64,000 nt of DNA, taken from positions 38,717,081-38,781,080 of the forward strand of contig OX485809.1 in assembly GCA_950295325.1 (NCBI GenBank), given 5' to 3'. The stretch is from Polytrichum commune (Eukaryota; Streptophyta; Polytrichopsida; Polytrichales; Polytrichaceae). A program made the position numbers and the translations under genes. This document shows positions 12,384 to 23,198 of this stretch, piece after piece. Positions within the stretch are counted from its first letter, which is position 1. Every line of letters begins with the position of its first letter. The notes beneath the pieces were generated by a model. That model had not been told where the DNA came from. It searched no databases and saw only the letters and a program-made list of their open reading frames with translations.

Positions 12384-12615
12384 ATATGATGTTTGGTGTC
12401 ACTTACTATTTGGAGTTACACAATACTATTTACTCTTATTAGTGATGTGATAACTTTTAACAAGTAAAGATGTTGTTGTTCTATAATGTCCAACCAACCA
12501 TTTTGATAGTTGTTGGTGAAATATGAGATATACAGTAAAAAATATATATAAAATATAAGATTGAGTGATTCCAAATAGTGTGTGACACTAAATACAATGT
12601 TCAGTGTGGGTTGTC
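12384..12615. mobile_element. TIR element with GTGTCACTTACTATTTGGA ends
   Basis: The left arm GTGTCACTTACTATTTGGA followed by TTACACAATA faces a right arm whose reverse complement reads AGTGTCACACACTATTTGG followed by AATCACTCAATC, a TIR of about 40 bp. The same arm words occur in the elements at 14026-14580, 26871-27225 and 61686-61930, all with TAAATATGGTATTTAGTGTCAC. The exact ends and duplication are unclear. Confidence 0.55.
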
Positions 12616-13024
12616 ATTTATTAGAACCTATTTGAAAGTCGGGGGACATTTCTTGAATCTTCTCTTGCGATTCCAAAACCTCTGTAAGAATTTTAGAATT
12701 TAAAATAGGGCGTGTCCATGGGACATGTCATCCTAAATTCTGAATCGGCGTATGCAAGGCTAGGTTGGCCCACCTGAGCTAGTAAGACAAGTTAGAAATC
12801 AAATTCTTAATAGTCCAGAACTACTCTTTGAGTAGGGTAATTTAAGTATAGAGAAAAATTGGGTGATTCTATGCATAAGATCTCAAACTAATGTTTTAGC
12901 CAACTCAATGGGAGTTTGATGCCAAGCCCATGCCAAAACTATAAAAATAATATTATTATAGAACAGTTTGACCACTTCATAATTGATTTCCATTTTTGGG
13001 GTTTACATACTACACACTTGGATT

Positions 13025-13270
13025 TCCAAGAGGTGGACTTTTCGTTGGAAATCTAAATGACAAGCGTGGGTGGCTATGAAAAGTAACCCTGTATATAGGA
13101 GAATTTTATAGATGAAACAAATGTATACGTGCTACCAATAGGCTAGAAAACATATGCAAGTATTTATGTTAGGCTTTTCCATTTAATGTGACACATGTCT
13201 TCTCTATATACACAAAATTTTAATGAAATAAACATGCCCTTATTATATGTACAACATGCTTTCACTGAAA
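13025..13270 (+). repeat. Dispersed repeat, about 240 bp (pairs with 40335-40590)
   Basis: Both copies share GGTGGACT, CATTGGAAA/CGTTGGAAA, GACAAGCGTGGGT, GCTATGAAA, CCCTGTATAT, AAATGTATAC, CTAGAAAA and CTTTTCCATTTAATGTGA in order. Divergence is moderate. No coding frame is conserved between copies. The element class is unknown. Confidence 0.65.
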
Positions 13271-14025
13271 AAGTTATAGGATGAGAGGATCATTGTATAC
13301 ATGAGTCATTATTTGGGTCACTAGCATCTTAGCACCATATTGAAGCATACTAGGATAATTTTACCTAGGTAAGAAAATTTAGGACAATATACGTGCCCGC
13401 ATGACATTTGAAGCAAAGATGTCTTTGAATACCCATACCCTATTGGTATCATAAAAAAAAAAAATGTAAAATTCTCATCGTATATTCACATAAATGGCAC
13501 CAAATCAAGGTGACACCGGTTCAATACATGCTAACCCCGAAGTGTTTCATAGGCCCTCTCCATCCCTCTCCATGCACAAAACGTGTATGTGAAGTACATA
13601 CCTCCAATTTCAGCGGATTGTGTAAAATATGATCCTATCCAAAATTAACTTGTTCTTCTAGTGCACTCTTCAAATTTGTTGAGTTTTTTTAATGTAATGG
13701 AAGATTCATGGTAAAACATGTAACATAGATGTTGTTGAATACAAATACTCACTTGGTATTTTGATCATCAAAGTCACGTTTGAGTGTATTTTTATTTTCT
13801 TCTTGACACTAGATAGAGTTTAAACCTAAAAGCATAAAGGTTAGGGCCTTGGTTCTTTAAGGGTTAGCTTAAACCTCAATCGTTCAACCTCGCATCTTAT
13901 TGCGTGACCCACAAGCATGACGATGAAAAGATCACTCCGCCAATAAGATTGGGCCATGCCACCTCACTCCCATCCAATTGGACAGGATCTTCAGAAAGCT
14001 TGTGTGGAGCATATTAACATGAGCA

Positions 14026-14580
14026 CTACACTAAATAGGATATCTAGTGTTTGATTACATTTAATGTTGTTACCACCCTACCTTGCTTAACACTAACTTT
14101 CAATTCTTCAACAATGAGTGTTAGAAGATATGCTAGAAGATACGATGGAATTCTTTTTTCATCATTAATATTAAGATTATTATTTTTCATATCTTTACTA
14201 ACACTAAATTCAAACATGTAACTTCCACATATTACCATAGTTGATATTTAGTGTTTGAGTTTACATTTAAGATTACTTACTTTCATAGAGTTATTGACAT
14301 TTAGTGTATGCGTTTGTGTTTAGTGCAGTGCCTGGGAAGTTTTTGGGCATAGTCGGTCAAGATCCGAGTGATTCTAAATCCAGCTAGTTACATGTTGACA
14401 TCTTCCGGTTTTGCTTTATTCATGTGAGGCATATTCTTTTATAGATTCCTCTAAAATGATCGGTAATTCGGGTCCGGTTGTTTCTCAAACTCAACCGGAT
14501 CATCTGTAACTAACCGCCGGTTCTTCCCGGACATAGGTTTAGAGTATCAAACACTAAATCTCCTACTGTATTTAGTGTAG
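14026..14580. mobile_element. TIR element with CTACACTAAATA ends, containing another repeat
   Basis: The left end CTACACTAAATAGG pairs with the right end, whose reverse complement is CTACACTAAATACAG. Both continue inward to TAGTGTTTGAT. The interior holds a copy of the CCGGTT-rich repeat (14326-14533), so one element has inserted into the other or the two recombined. A 2- or 3-bp target duplication could not be confirmed. Confidence 0.55.
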
Positions 14581-15166
14581 CTTACCATGGAAGGAGCCGG
14601 AATCAAACCACACACATGAATGGGTGCCAGGAGTTTCACCAAGTGCAATTGTGGCAAGCCAAGATTTAACTTATGTGCGACAAGGCGGCGCACAGGAATC
14701 ATAAGCTGGCAGGGATAACGTTGCAGACACGGCGCTGCTTTTTGGACAAATTTGCATGCTTTTGGGAAGCTTTTTGTTGCATCAGTTTCGTCTACTGTAG
14801 TTTCGAAGTTTTTTAAAGTTCGCCGGTACTCTGCACATCATCGTGTCGTGTTTGACCCATAATTACTGGCCCCTGGCAGGTCGGTAAGCTTATGTTGCGG
14901 TTCATCAGTGCTTGAGAATGAATAGGGAGAACTGGCCGCTAGTCACAACATGAACTGGTTGAATTTGAGAAACATAACTGATTTTAGGGTCAAGACTTCA
15001 GGGGAATTGCTGATCATTTTTAGAGGAAATTGCTGATCATTTCTGAACTGCTGATTATGCCTCAAATTAATATAGAAAAACCGAAAGATCACAACATGTA
15101 ACCAGTTGGACTTGGAAACACGAGGATTTTGACCGATTATGCCCAAAAATTTCTACCCGGACACTG
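14326..15166. mobile_element. Long-TIR element: CCGGTT-rich arms around a 380-bp interior
   Basis: The forward arm (14326-14533) starts CAGTGCCTGGGAAG and continues TTTTTGGGCATAGTCGGTC. The opposing arm (14916-15166) ends TATGCCCAAAAATTTC then CCCGGACACTG. Arms are about 210-250 bp and imperfect. Long arms suggest a Mutator-like element, and the CAGTG terminus would suit a hAT-like one. No matching target duplication is visible, so neither is secure. The interior (14534-14915) is less AT-rich and has no clear ORF. Confidence 0.5.
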
Positions 15167-15479
15167 CTTGAAAGTTGTCACTCTTTTTTAGTACACATTT
15201 CAGCGTTCAGAGATTGGGTTCCCGATAAGTAAGTGTCTTGGGGTAGATGTGTATTCAGATACTTTTCTCTCTGCAGCCACTTCTCGTAGGATATGACACA
15301 CCAAATTAGTGTGAGATGATATGTATTTGATTGATTTGATTTTGATTTAGGAACAAATGAGGCTCTTTGACCATTACCTAGTAACTGTTTTTCCACCAAG
15401 TAGAGAGAGGATCTCACAGCCAAGAGTCGAACTGCCAACCACTCCATTCAGTTTTGGGTACCTCTCCAATATCATCCGG

Positions 15480-15790
15480 TATCTTGTACCACCTGATGTG
15501 TATTTAGCGAATCCAAAACGTACATGTAGTTAGTTGTCTCATAAAGTTTGGAGCTTATATGAATATCTTATTCATTATCAAAATGATTCTCTTTCGCTCA
15601 TTAAACGATCATATTGGTCCTCCCAATTATGTTGACTATCGAGCTTACAATTGTTATAGTGTTTTGAGCACGTAAGTCCAATCTTTTTCACACACATGTT
15701 CTTTTTGGTGTTCGTTGTTAGATCCACATACCACTCGAATACAGGTGTCCAGATTATTGCTATGTTGGATTTAGGCACGCCTACCTCATG
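15480..15790 (-). repeat. AGAGATTGGAC-family dispersed repeat, reverse copy (long)
   Basis: It reads GAGCACGTAAGTCCAATC, ACACACATGTTCTTTTTGG and GTTAGATCCACATACCACTCG, the reverse complement of the family core. The inner part (15570-15640) matches 37560-37660 and 22550-22640, so the full repeat is at least 300 bp. Open frames on the minus strand here are part of the repeat. Confidence 0.65.
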
Positions 15791-15799
15791 CCAAATGCT

Positions 15800-18280
15800 T
15801 GTTGTGGTGAGATCATTGGGAGTTAACCCTCACATCTTGTGTTGTGGAGCGTGTGTGGTGTGCTAAACTGCAAGTAGGTTTCCGTGCGGTTTTTTTGATT
15901 GGTAATTTGTGGGTGAGCAATTTTCTTTCTGCCTCATGTTTTCTGAATAAGTTGCAGAAATCTGTTTGCATGTAGTAGTTTGGAAGGTCATTATCATTGT
16001 CATGTATGTGCTGAAATTAGCAAGCATGCCACTATGACCTAGCTCCATGATTCAAGCTCATCCTTGTTGCAGCTCCTTTGGATGCTTGTGTTGAGATTTT
16101 GAGTTTCAAAGTATATGGGCACACTGCAATGACAAATGCTTGTTATGACATTTTAATCTGAGCATCTTCTGTTGTGAAATGTGGTGTGTATAACCTTCGA
16201 GTCTTTGTTTCGTGAGTTTCAGTGGGTGATTTTAGTTTCATCCAGTTTGCGATCAAGTTGCAGAATATATTTGCATCAAAGGAGCTCTGAAGATTGGAGA
16301 CATGATTTTAGAGCTCCTCTCGTTAACTCAAGCAGCAGTAACTGGGTCTCACTTAAAGTAACGTAGTCGACGTCTCCCCAATTTCGCCAGACATGGAGGA
16401 ATAGGTTTCTTGCGGATAGTAAGGCACTCATTGTTGCTGCCAAGCATCCAGGTTAGGGATGCAACTTTTTATTTCACCTCAAGTATGTATGATGAACCTC
16501 CATTCAACACTACAAGGAAATAGGGGCAATAAGCCACCCCGATTTTGTTTCAAAAGCAAACAAAAGACACTCAACGTCCTTTCTTTGCCTTTGAATCAAA
16601 TTAGGGATGGCATCTGCCCCTCATTTTCTGGAAGTGCAGAGCAACATTGCATCTGCTCCTCACAAAGTACTCCATGGTCACAACCCATTGTCCAGTTCTT
16701 ATTACAACTTGCGTCAAGATCCTCCATCAATCTAAAGTAGTGTCTACTGAATATACACCAAATTGATGTAGGCTTTAAAATAAATCCACGTTGCCAAGAA
16801 TTTGCATTCAGTAACAGGCACTCTTCTTGAAGCTTATGTTCTTTGTAAGAGCACATACGTCCGGGTACAGATCCGTTTCCTACAGCTGATAGGGGTAACT
16901 GTTCCTTCTAAATCATTTGATCACATATGTAACATTGTGGCCCGATCCAATTTCGACATAATCAGGCAAATAATCTCAATCCTCCAGCTAATATGATCGA
17001 GTGAATTGCAATTTCGAACCATCATATGTGGAGCAGTTTTGTGGATTTTATAGGGTAAAGTGAGAGATGTACCACTTCAAATTCTGATGTGTGATATATT
17101 GTGTCTGCCTTCCAGCAATAGTACTTGCCAACCTGCTCCGAAGCTCTACAATTTTGCAGGGGGGATGTTTGACCGTTACTGCCATGGATGTGGTGGTTTA
17201 ATGGGCTCCAGTAATTTGAGACAGTCACTTGATCCATACTGCCCACCTGACTTGCAAAAATCCACCTGTCTATTTCTCTTGTGGACTGAGCTCTTTAGTT
17301 TTGGATAGGTAATCTCATGTTTCTGTTGAGCAGGCTATTGAGAGAGTGCCTTTTAGGTCCAAAGACGATTTCGAATGGCAGACCCTACACCCGAAGGGTT
17401 GGCACATAATGTGCTCAACTTGTTACCGGCACTTACAGGAAGAAGAAATGTTTGTTTTCTTAGACCTGAAATTTTGTCAAACTGCTTCTTATCTAACAGC
17501 TTGTGAGTTTCCACTCGGCAAAATGAACTTGACCTTGATGATGCAAGCTAATAGGTCGTGTATTTCTGTACTTATGCCCATTCTGGTTTGTAAGTGAAGA
17601 AGAAATAATAGGTTGTATTGATAGACTTGAGGGGTCCGCATAGGCTTGATGAACGGAAGTGATACATTCCAGGGCATCACAATGGTATGCTCGTATTTCT
17701 TGACATTCTCCTATGCAGGTTGAAGGACAGAGCAGGGTTGGTGAGCTGTGGCCATGATTTCTGTGTATAATTCTTCTCTCCTTGACCACTCAAGTGATTA
17801 TTTCTAGGTCACTTCACATCTATTACTCCCCAAAATGGAGCCCTGCTTCATATGCCAAACTGTAGTCGTAAAAGAAGCTATATAAAATATATATGCCTTG
17901 ATCTCACCAAGTCACTCAACCAAGCAATTTGATGTGATAAATGGTTCCCATTGCTGCATGTTTTTGCAGCTGGGTCGAATGGAGGTAATTAGCTTGAGGA
18001 GCTGAAATGCAATTGCAGTAGCATGACTGCATTTCGACAGTGATTATTTGGGCCATTCTTGCAGGAGTAAAAGCATCAGAAATTGCTGCTCGGAAAGCTC
18101 ATTGAGCACTTTGCACGACAGAGAGAGAACCACTTGTGTTGGCATGAATGAGGAACGCTCTACCTTTATCATAGCTGCGAGCTCATATGTGAACATGATA
18201 CAAGCTTATGGAGCAAGGCTATTGAACAAGTGCTACTAGCTCATTTTGGTGGTCAAAGGTGATCCCTTTTGGTACTTGCG
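15800..18280. other. Unassigned low-repeat segment, possible gene remnant or noncoding transcript
   Basis: This 2.5 kb lacks the recognisable repeats found elsewhere and is less AT-rich. Several frames of 60-98 codons are open on both strands. One at about 17334-17597 (plus) starts after a TGAGCAG acceptor-like site and encodes AIERVPFRSKDDFEWQTL and then MCSTCYRHLQEEE, which looks more protein-like than chance. I do not recognise it and could not connect it to other exons. It may be a captured gene fragment, a pseudogene or a noncoding RNA locus. Confidence 0.35.
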
Positions 18281-18504
18281 TAGTGTTCGGGGAGATTTTT
18301 GGGCATGAACGGTTGAGATCCTAGTGTTTGGAAGTCCAACCAGTTACATGTTGACATCCTCCGGTTTTCCTCTATTAAATTGGGACATATTCTATAAATT
18401 CCTCTAAAATGATCGGTAATTTTCCTGCAGTCTTGAACTTCGACCGGTTATTTCTCAAACTCAACCGGTTCATTTATAACTAACTACCGGTTCTCCCTGA
18501 CCAT
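18281..18504 (+). repeat. CCGGTT-rich dispersed repeat, forward copy
   Basis: It starts TAGTGTTCGGGGAGATTTTT and carries CCAGTTACATGTTGACATCC, CCTCTAAAATGATCGGTAA and ACTCAACCGGTTCA in the order seen in the arms of the element at 14326-15166. It is a single arm without a nearby inverted partner. Confidence 0.7.
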
Positions 18505-19104
18505 TGTATCCGCGTAAGGAGGACCTAGAAGAACCTTTTGTTGACCGAGGCTTATATATTAGTGTGTTGTGTGTTTAACTTATGTGGGCACCATGAAGGT
18601 GGGTGTTATGGTGGCAAGATGTCTTTACTAGTGCCAGCAAATAAATGACCTCATCAAGTGGTTTTTGGTCAGACAAGTCACACTACTCCCCAGGCCTTGT
18701 TCTTACGAGACCGTTCTTATGTGAAGGGTAAATTGATTGTCTTTCTACCAGATTCCTTACCCTAATCCTACAATGAGGGCTTTGGAGACACAGTTTGGAA
18801 AAGCTCTTGCTCAGACTGATGAGTGTTTCCTTTGTAGTGGAGTCGGAACTTTCCAAATCTGGTCATGGCTAATTGCTTGCCAAAATGCTGACACGGCTTT
18901 ATGTTTTGACAATGCACATGTGTGATTGCAATCAATGCACATGAGTTTCTACAGCCCCTCCGCCTTGGCTCAAAGTGGTTGCGGATTTGCATGAGGTGAA
19001 GGTGTGACATGAATGCTATGGATATGTGTGTTAGAAAGCCAGGATTTGACTCTACAGTTGGTAACTTAGTCCATGATCTAGGTATGCAGGTGCTATTTGT
19101 TACT

Positions 19105-19310
19105 TTTGTTAATCGGACACCTATACTGGAACCTATATATGTGGTTCTAAGAACAGACACCATAAAGAAATATGCTTAAAAAGAGATTGGACTACGTCTT
19201 GACTCTACATTGAGTAGTCAAGACAATTAGGGGGACCTATGTATTCTTTTAAGGAATCAACACACTTGCACTTCTAATAACCATAACTAAATAAGGGAGG
19301 TCCGTTTTTG
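19105..19310 (+). repeat. AGAGATTGGAC-family dispersed repeat, forward copy
   Basis: It contains AATCGGACACCTATACTGG, TCTAAGAACAGACACCATAA, AAAAAGAGATTGGACTACG, then CAAGACAATTAGGGGGACC. It is similar in order to copies at 10001, 33000, 37400 and 60630. Confidence 0.65.
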
Positions 19311-19489
19311 TTGATGTTTCATCATCAAGTTGCTAATGCAACACAAATTTCAAGACGTACATACCATATGATCAAAAAAACATGGAGAACAAGAAAACTA
19401 ACCAAATAACCTCCGCATACATTATTTATCTTGCATCCCGTCATAGTGTGGATACATGCTCTCCAATGTAAGGTGTGATTACTACAATG

Positions 19490-19707
19490 ATACACTTCCC
19501 ACACCGGCCTATCCAGCCGGGGCCCAACCAGCTTGACCGGTGTGAGGTCGGCTCTCCCGGGGAGCTTTGTGCAAAGCCCGTCCACCCAGGGGGCTTTGTG
19601 TGCATATCCCATCTGGCCTGGATGGGCGGCCCCATTTCCGGGGGGGGGGGAGCACACCGGCCGGGTTGGCTAGGCCCTGGCTAGATAGGCCGGTGTGGGA
19701 GGTGTAT
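19490..19707. mobile_element. GC-rich TIR element (MITE), about 218 bp
   Basis: ATACAC(T)TCCCACACCGG followed by CCTATC at the left is the reverse complement of GATAGGCCGGTGTGGGAGG and TGTAT at the right, giving arms of about 40 bp. The element is rich in GGCC and CCGG and sits in AT-rich flanks. It holds a run of eleven G near 19637. Several open frames on both strands are only low-stop GC-rich artefacts. I found no clear target duplication. Confidence 0.7.
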
Positions 19708-19789
19708 GAGTGGCGTCCACTCATGTATTTGGGTCACCTACCAGTTGGATATGTTAATATCACTCGACTATGTTATGTTCTTTTGTGGT

Positions 19790-20014
19790 CAGTGTCTGGG
19801 AAGATTTTTGGACATAATCAGTCAAGATCCTAGTGCTTCCAAGTCCAACCGGTTACATGTTACGATCATTTGATCTTTCTTTATTAAACTGAGGTATATT
19901 CCATAGAGTTCTCTAGAATGATGGATTATTTTGCTGAAGTCTTGAACTTCAACCAGTTATTTCTCAAGCTCAACCGGTTCACCTGTAGCTAGTGGTTGGT
20001 TCTCCCTGTTCATT
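19790..20014 (+). repeat. CCGGTT-rich dispersed repeat, forward copy
   Basis: It starts CAGTGTCTGGGAAGATTTTT and continues with CAAGTCCAACCGGTTACATG and CTCAAGCTCAACCGGTTCAC, ending near GGTTCTCCCTG. This is the same order as copies at 14326, 18281, 28532 and (reversed) 56531. Confidence 0.7.
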
Positions 20015-20525
20015 GTTTGGTATTGAGACAAGGTTTATGTTATCAAGGCAGTTAGATTTCAACCTCTGACATGCTATGTGGGTAATCATGTAGTGTACTC
20101 ATGTGCATCCAAGTTCTCAGAATTGTCTTCAGAAGCTTTCTCTATGCTTTCTTGCAAGAAATGAACAGCATTGTCCCCATGCTGACAGGTTGAAAAGGAT
20201 ACTATCCAATAGAGGCAAGAGAGTACAAAACTGGATATACTAATGTGAAGTTTCTCTCTGCACTGCAGGCTGGTAGTTTTTATATATGGCCATCTTGGTC
20301 CTAATCATGTACACTTCAACCCCACACGATGTTATGGAGCACTGGAAATCTTGAAGTTATGGACCTGGACTTCTACAAGCTTTTGATGGATTGGTATGTT
20401 TCCAGATTCACAGGTCAATTCTCCTGAAGCGTGTTCCATTTTTCAATGACTTTGTAGATGGCTTTATCGCTTGTCCATGTCAATAGTGCAACAATTGTTC
20501 ATGTGGTGGTGTATAAGTTATTCAG
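20015..20525. other. Unassigned intergenic stretch
   Basis: No gene is supported. The sequence 20100-20520 is less AT-rich than its surroundings and includes polypyrimidine-AG sites such as TCTCTGCACTGCAGG, so it may be a decayed gene segment. No frame stays open. Confidence 0.3.
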
Positions 20526-21073
20526 ACCTTGGACAACTGCCAAAATAACTCTAGTTAACTAGATTTTTTTCAATACATTTTAGGGAACAACTATACTTAA
20601 ATTCAAACCCGAATTCAAGAACAACTATAGGTAACTAGAAAATTTTCAAATATTATTATATGTTCGAAGAACCTTGCCTCTTGATTTGCTTCAGTTGAGG
20701 GCTTTTAATATGCCTAGGCCACTGAGGATCATCAAGAAACGTCTTTATGCAATCATTACATTAGATTGGGCTCAATGTTATACATCACAATGTTGGGCTC
20801 TGGAACAATCTCCATGTACACCACCAACACAACTGACACTATAATGACACTATAACATTGCAATAGAGTTTTGTGAAGAAGTTGCACTTGACTTTAGTTA
20901 ACTAGATGTTTAGTTAAGTAAATATAACTAGAGTTAACCACAGTGTTTGGTAGACCGAATTCAAAACAACTATAATTAACTACATTTTTTGGTAGGTCAA
21001 ATCGCGAACAACTATAGCGACAAAAGGCGACTAATAAATTAATAATTGAATTAGTTGGTGAGTTGTCCAAGGT
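20526..21073. mobile_element. Possible TIR element with ACCTTGGACAACT ends
   Basis: ACCTTGGACAACT at 20526-20538 is the exact reverse complement of AGTTGTCCAAGGT at 21061-21073. Interior words AACTCTAGTTAACTAGAT, CGAATTCAA and AACAACTATA are repeated. The right end lies one base from the insertion site of the G-run element at 21080. No target duplication was recognised, so this is a weak call. Confidence 0.35.
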
Positions 21074-21079
21074 TTGACG

Positions 21080-22388
21080 CTCGGGGGGGGGGCACTCCCT
21101 TGTATATTTTGCATACACCTGCGATAATGACCTATTAAAATGGGGGCTATTTACCTATGAGAAAGGATTATAAGGGATGCTAATTTTTGAAATAATGGTA
21201 AATTGTTGTGATTATTTGCACCCTATTGGTAATTATAAATTCTTGGATGGTTGATTTTATGGTACCCTATATTACTTATATGTATTTTTTTCCCCCTGAT
21301 TGCCCCCATTCCTTAAAGTGTATGATACAGTAGAATTCTCGTTAGAAGCACATGTACAGAGTAAGAGAAACAAACATTTACTAGGGTTTAGGGTTCAGGG
21401 TCACACTGAAGTCCGGGCAAAGCAAAACACTAAACAATAACAACAAAAGATTGCAATTACATGTCATTAAGCAACACGAGCCAACGAATAAAAGTTGTGT
21501 TGGATAACACAGTTAGAAACCTTGAGGTCTTAGGGAACAGGCTAGCCACATGTGTCTCAAAGTCACATTTACAAGGTTTGCAGAATCCCTACAATTGATG
21601 CCTTGATCTTCCAATCCTACACATTGGAGGAAAATCCCATGCCATGCAAGCAAAATCCACCTAAACTAGCTAGGCTACCATTTACACATGTGGGAGATAT
21701 GAGGGTACTCGAATTGAAATGACTACTACAAATTTTAAGGTATACTAATGATCATTCAGCCCTTTTCCAAATTATATCTCCACATGTGTGAGATAGTACA
21801 AATTTAGCAAGTTTTATTTTTTATTTGAAATGAACTCGCTCAATGAGTTTGCATCTACCTCATCTAAGGTGTAGATTTTGCTAGTTGATTCATATAGTAG
21901 AGACACAGTTGAGTTAATAGCATCCACATCAATCCACACACAGTCACTCTCAACATACTTATATTTGTTGAGACCCGGCTGTTTTTTGAACCAATGGAGG
22001 TAAGCCATAGCAGTTGGGAAGAGCGTTTCTCTATTTCCGTTCTGGACTGCACGTTTCATCAAGTTAATGGGTTGCCAACAATTGCCCCACTTAGTACCAA
22101 CCTTCACCCTTATTTTTTGAACCCTTCCTATATAGAACATGCCATATTTTGGTTGCAAAGTATTTAATTTTTGAAACTATTGTTTTTTCTCCATGCTATT
22201 TTATATGTACCACTTAGGTAATTTAATCATGTTTTGTCAAATGCTATATTACATATAATCATGTTTCACAATCCCAAAGCACCCTATACTACATCTAATA
22301 ATTTACAAATTTTACGCCAAATTTTTATACAAGACCCTATATTTTATCGCACGTAGTTCCTACGTTTTTCGCCAGTGCCCCCCCCGAG
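21080..22388. mobile_element. G-run-terminated DNA transposon with 8-bp TSD (copy 1, 1.3 kb)
   Basis: The left terminus is CTC, ten G, then CACT. The right terminus is the reverse complement, AGTG, eight C, then GAG. GTTTGACG lies immediately outside both ends (21072-21079 and 22389-22396), a perfect 8-bp target-site duplication. An 8-bp duplication is known for hAT, and also for P-type transposons, but the terminal bases do not fit the usual hAT form. The interior repeats ACCCTATA(T/C)TAC and carries an open 114-codon frame on the minus strand. A second member lies at 23199-23547. Confidence 0.85.
21814..22158 (-). CDS. Unrecognised ORF inside the G-run transposon (about 114 codons)
   Basis: The frame is open from just after an in-frame TAG preceding 22158 to a stop at 21814. 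The first ATG is at 22140, giving about 108 residues; the six codons before it are open but begin at TTG, so either a non-ATG start or an upstream exon is needed. A CAATAG acceptor-like site lies just upstream. The product is fairly hydrophilic and balanced, with motifs YIGRVQKIRVKVGTKWG near the N-terminus, YLHWFKKQPG in the middle and IYTLDEVDANSL near the C-terminus. It has five Trp and two Cys and does not look like a random AT-rich frame. I do not recognise a transposase catalytic triad or zinc finger. It could be the last exon of a transposon protein or a captured host fragment. Confidence 0.45.
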   Translation of the reverse strand: MQPKYGMFYIGRVQKIRVKVGTKWGNCWQPINLMKRAVQNGNRETLFPTAMAYLHWFKKQPGLNKYKYVESDCVWIDVDAINSTVSLLYESTSKIYTLDEVDANSLSEFISNKK

Positions 22389-22409
22389 GTTTGACGTTAT
22401 TGGGCTAAG

Positions 22410-22660
22410 GCTTAAGGTAGACGTGTGTTATTTGGACACATTTCTTTTGCACCACTTCTTATAGGACATGAAATACACAATTTGTGCGAGATAATTAGAA
22501 ACTCCAAATTGTGCGCCTGTAGCTATGTGCCTCATAATTTGCAGAGCTCATATGAATATCTTATTTATTATCAAAGTGTAGATTCCTCATGCTCATTAAG
22601 TGGTCATATATGCCCCTTCAATCATGTTGAATATTAAGCTGAAAACCTAGGGGGTGCACC
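22410..22660. repeat. Part of the AGAGATTGGAC-family repeat (inner region)
   Basis: GAATATCTTATTTATTATCA, GCTCATTAAGTGGTCATAT and AATCATGTTGAATATTAAGC match the inner region at 15570-15650 (same order) and 37560-37650 (inverted). The diagnostic core itself is missing. Confidence 0.45.
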
Positions 22661-23198
22661 TTTCATTTAAAACTAGGAACCGCATGATTTTGTAACATAT
22701 TCTAAGAGCCCTTATATACAAGTTTTTTTAAAAAAAATTCAAGAAATACACATACAATTTAAATGATAAAATATAATTGACAATATGTATACGTAAAAAC
22801 ATTTACATTCATATATAGTCATTAACATAAGTATACTAACAAACTTTGGAATAATAATGAACCCCTATCATATGTATACTGTAAAACCATGGCATTCATT
22901 AATTAAGTCATTATAGACTTTTTCATCCCTTGGATGTAACTCACAAGCATCTAAATTTACAATACCTGTCATAGAAGCTAATGCAATTATTGTTTCTAAA
23001 TGTACCATCAAATTATCTATAAGATCATAAGTCCATTATTGTTGGTTCCTTTTTGATACCAACATAAACCAATCAATTCCACGTCCTATAAACCCTCCCA
23101 ACAAACCAAACCTTAAAGGTTTTTTTTTTGGGGGGGGGGGGGGAGGTCTACCACATTTTTTTGACAATTCTAGCTTCAGGTGTGTTACAAAAACATAG
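22661..23198. other. AT-rich stretch ending in a T-run/G-run tract
   Basis: No gene is seen. At about 23118-23143 ten T are followed by a run of about fourteen G and then AGGTC. The tract lies 55 bp from the G-run transposon at 23199 and may be a remnant terminus of a related element, but I found no partner for it. Confidence 0.4.

Noticed and set aside
14318-15174. 8-bp target duplication around the CCGGTT-rich long-TIR element
   Set aside because: GTTTAGTG and CTTGAAAG do not match, and similarity with the 56750 copy continues past the supposed end.
19325-19833. Cluster of overlapping frames on both strands
   Set aside because: They pass through a GC-rich TIR element, where stops are rare by composition.
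21381-21400. Interstitial telomere repeat
   Set aside because: Only about two imperfect TTTAGGG-like units are present; too short to mean anything.
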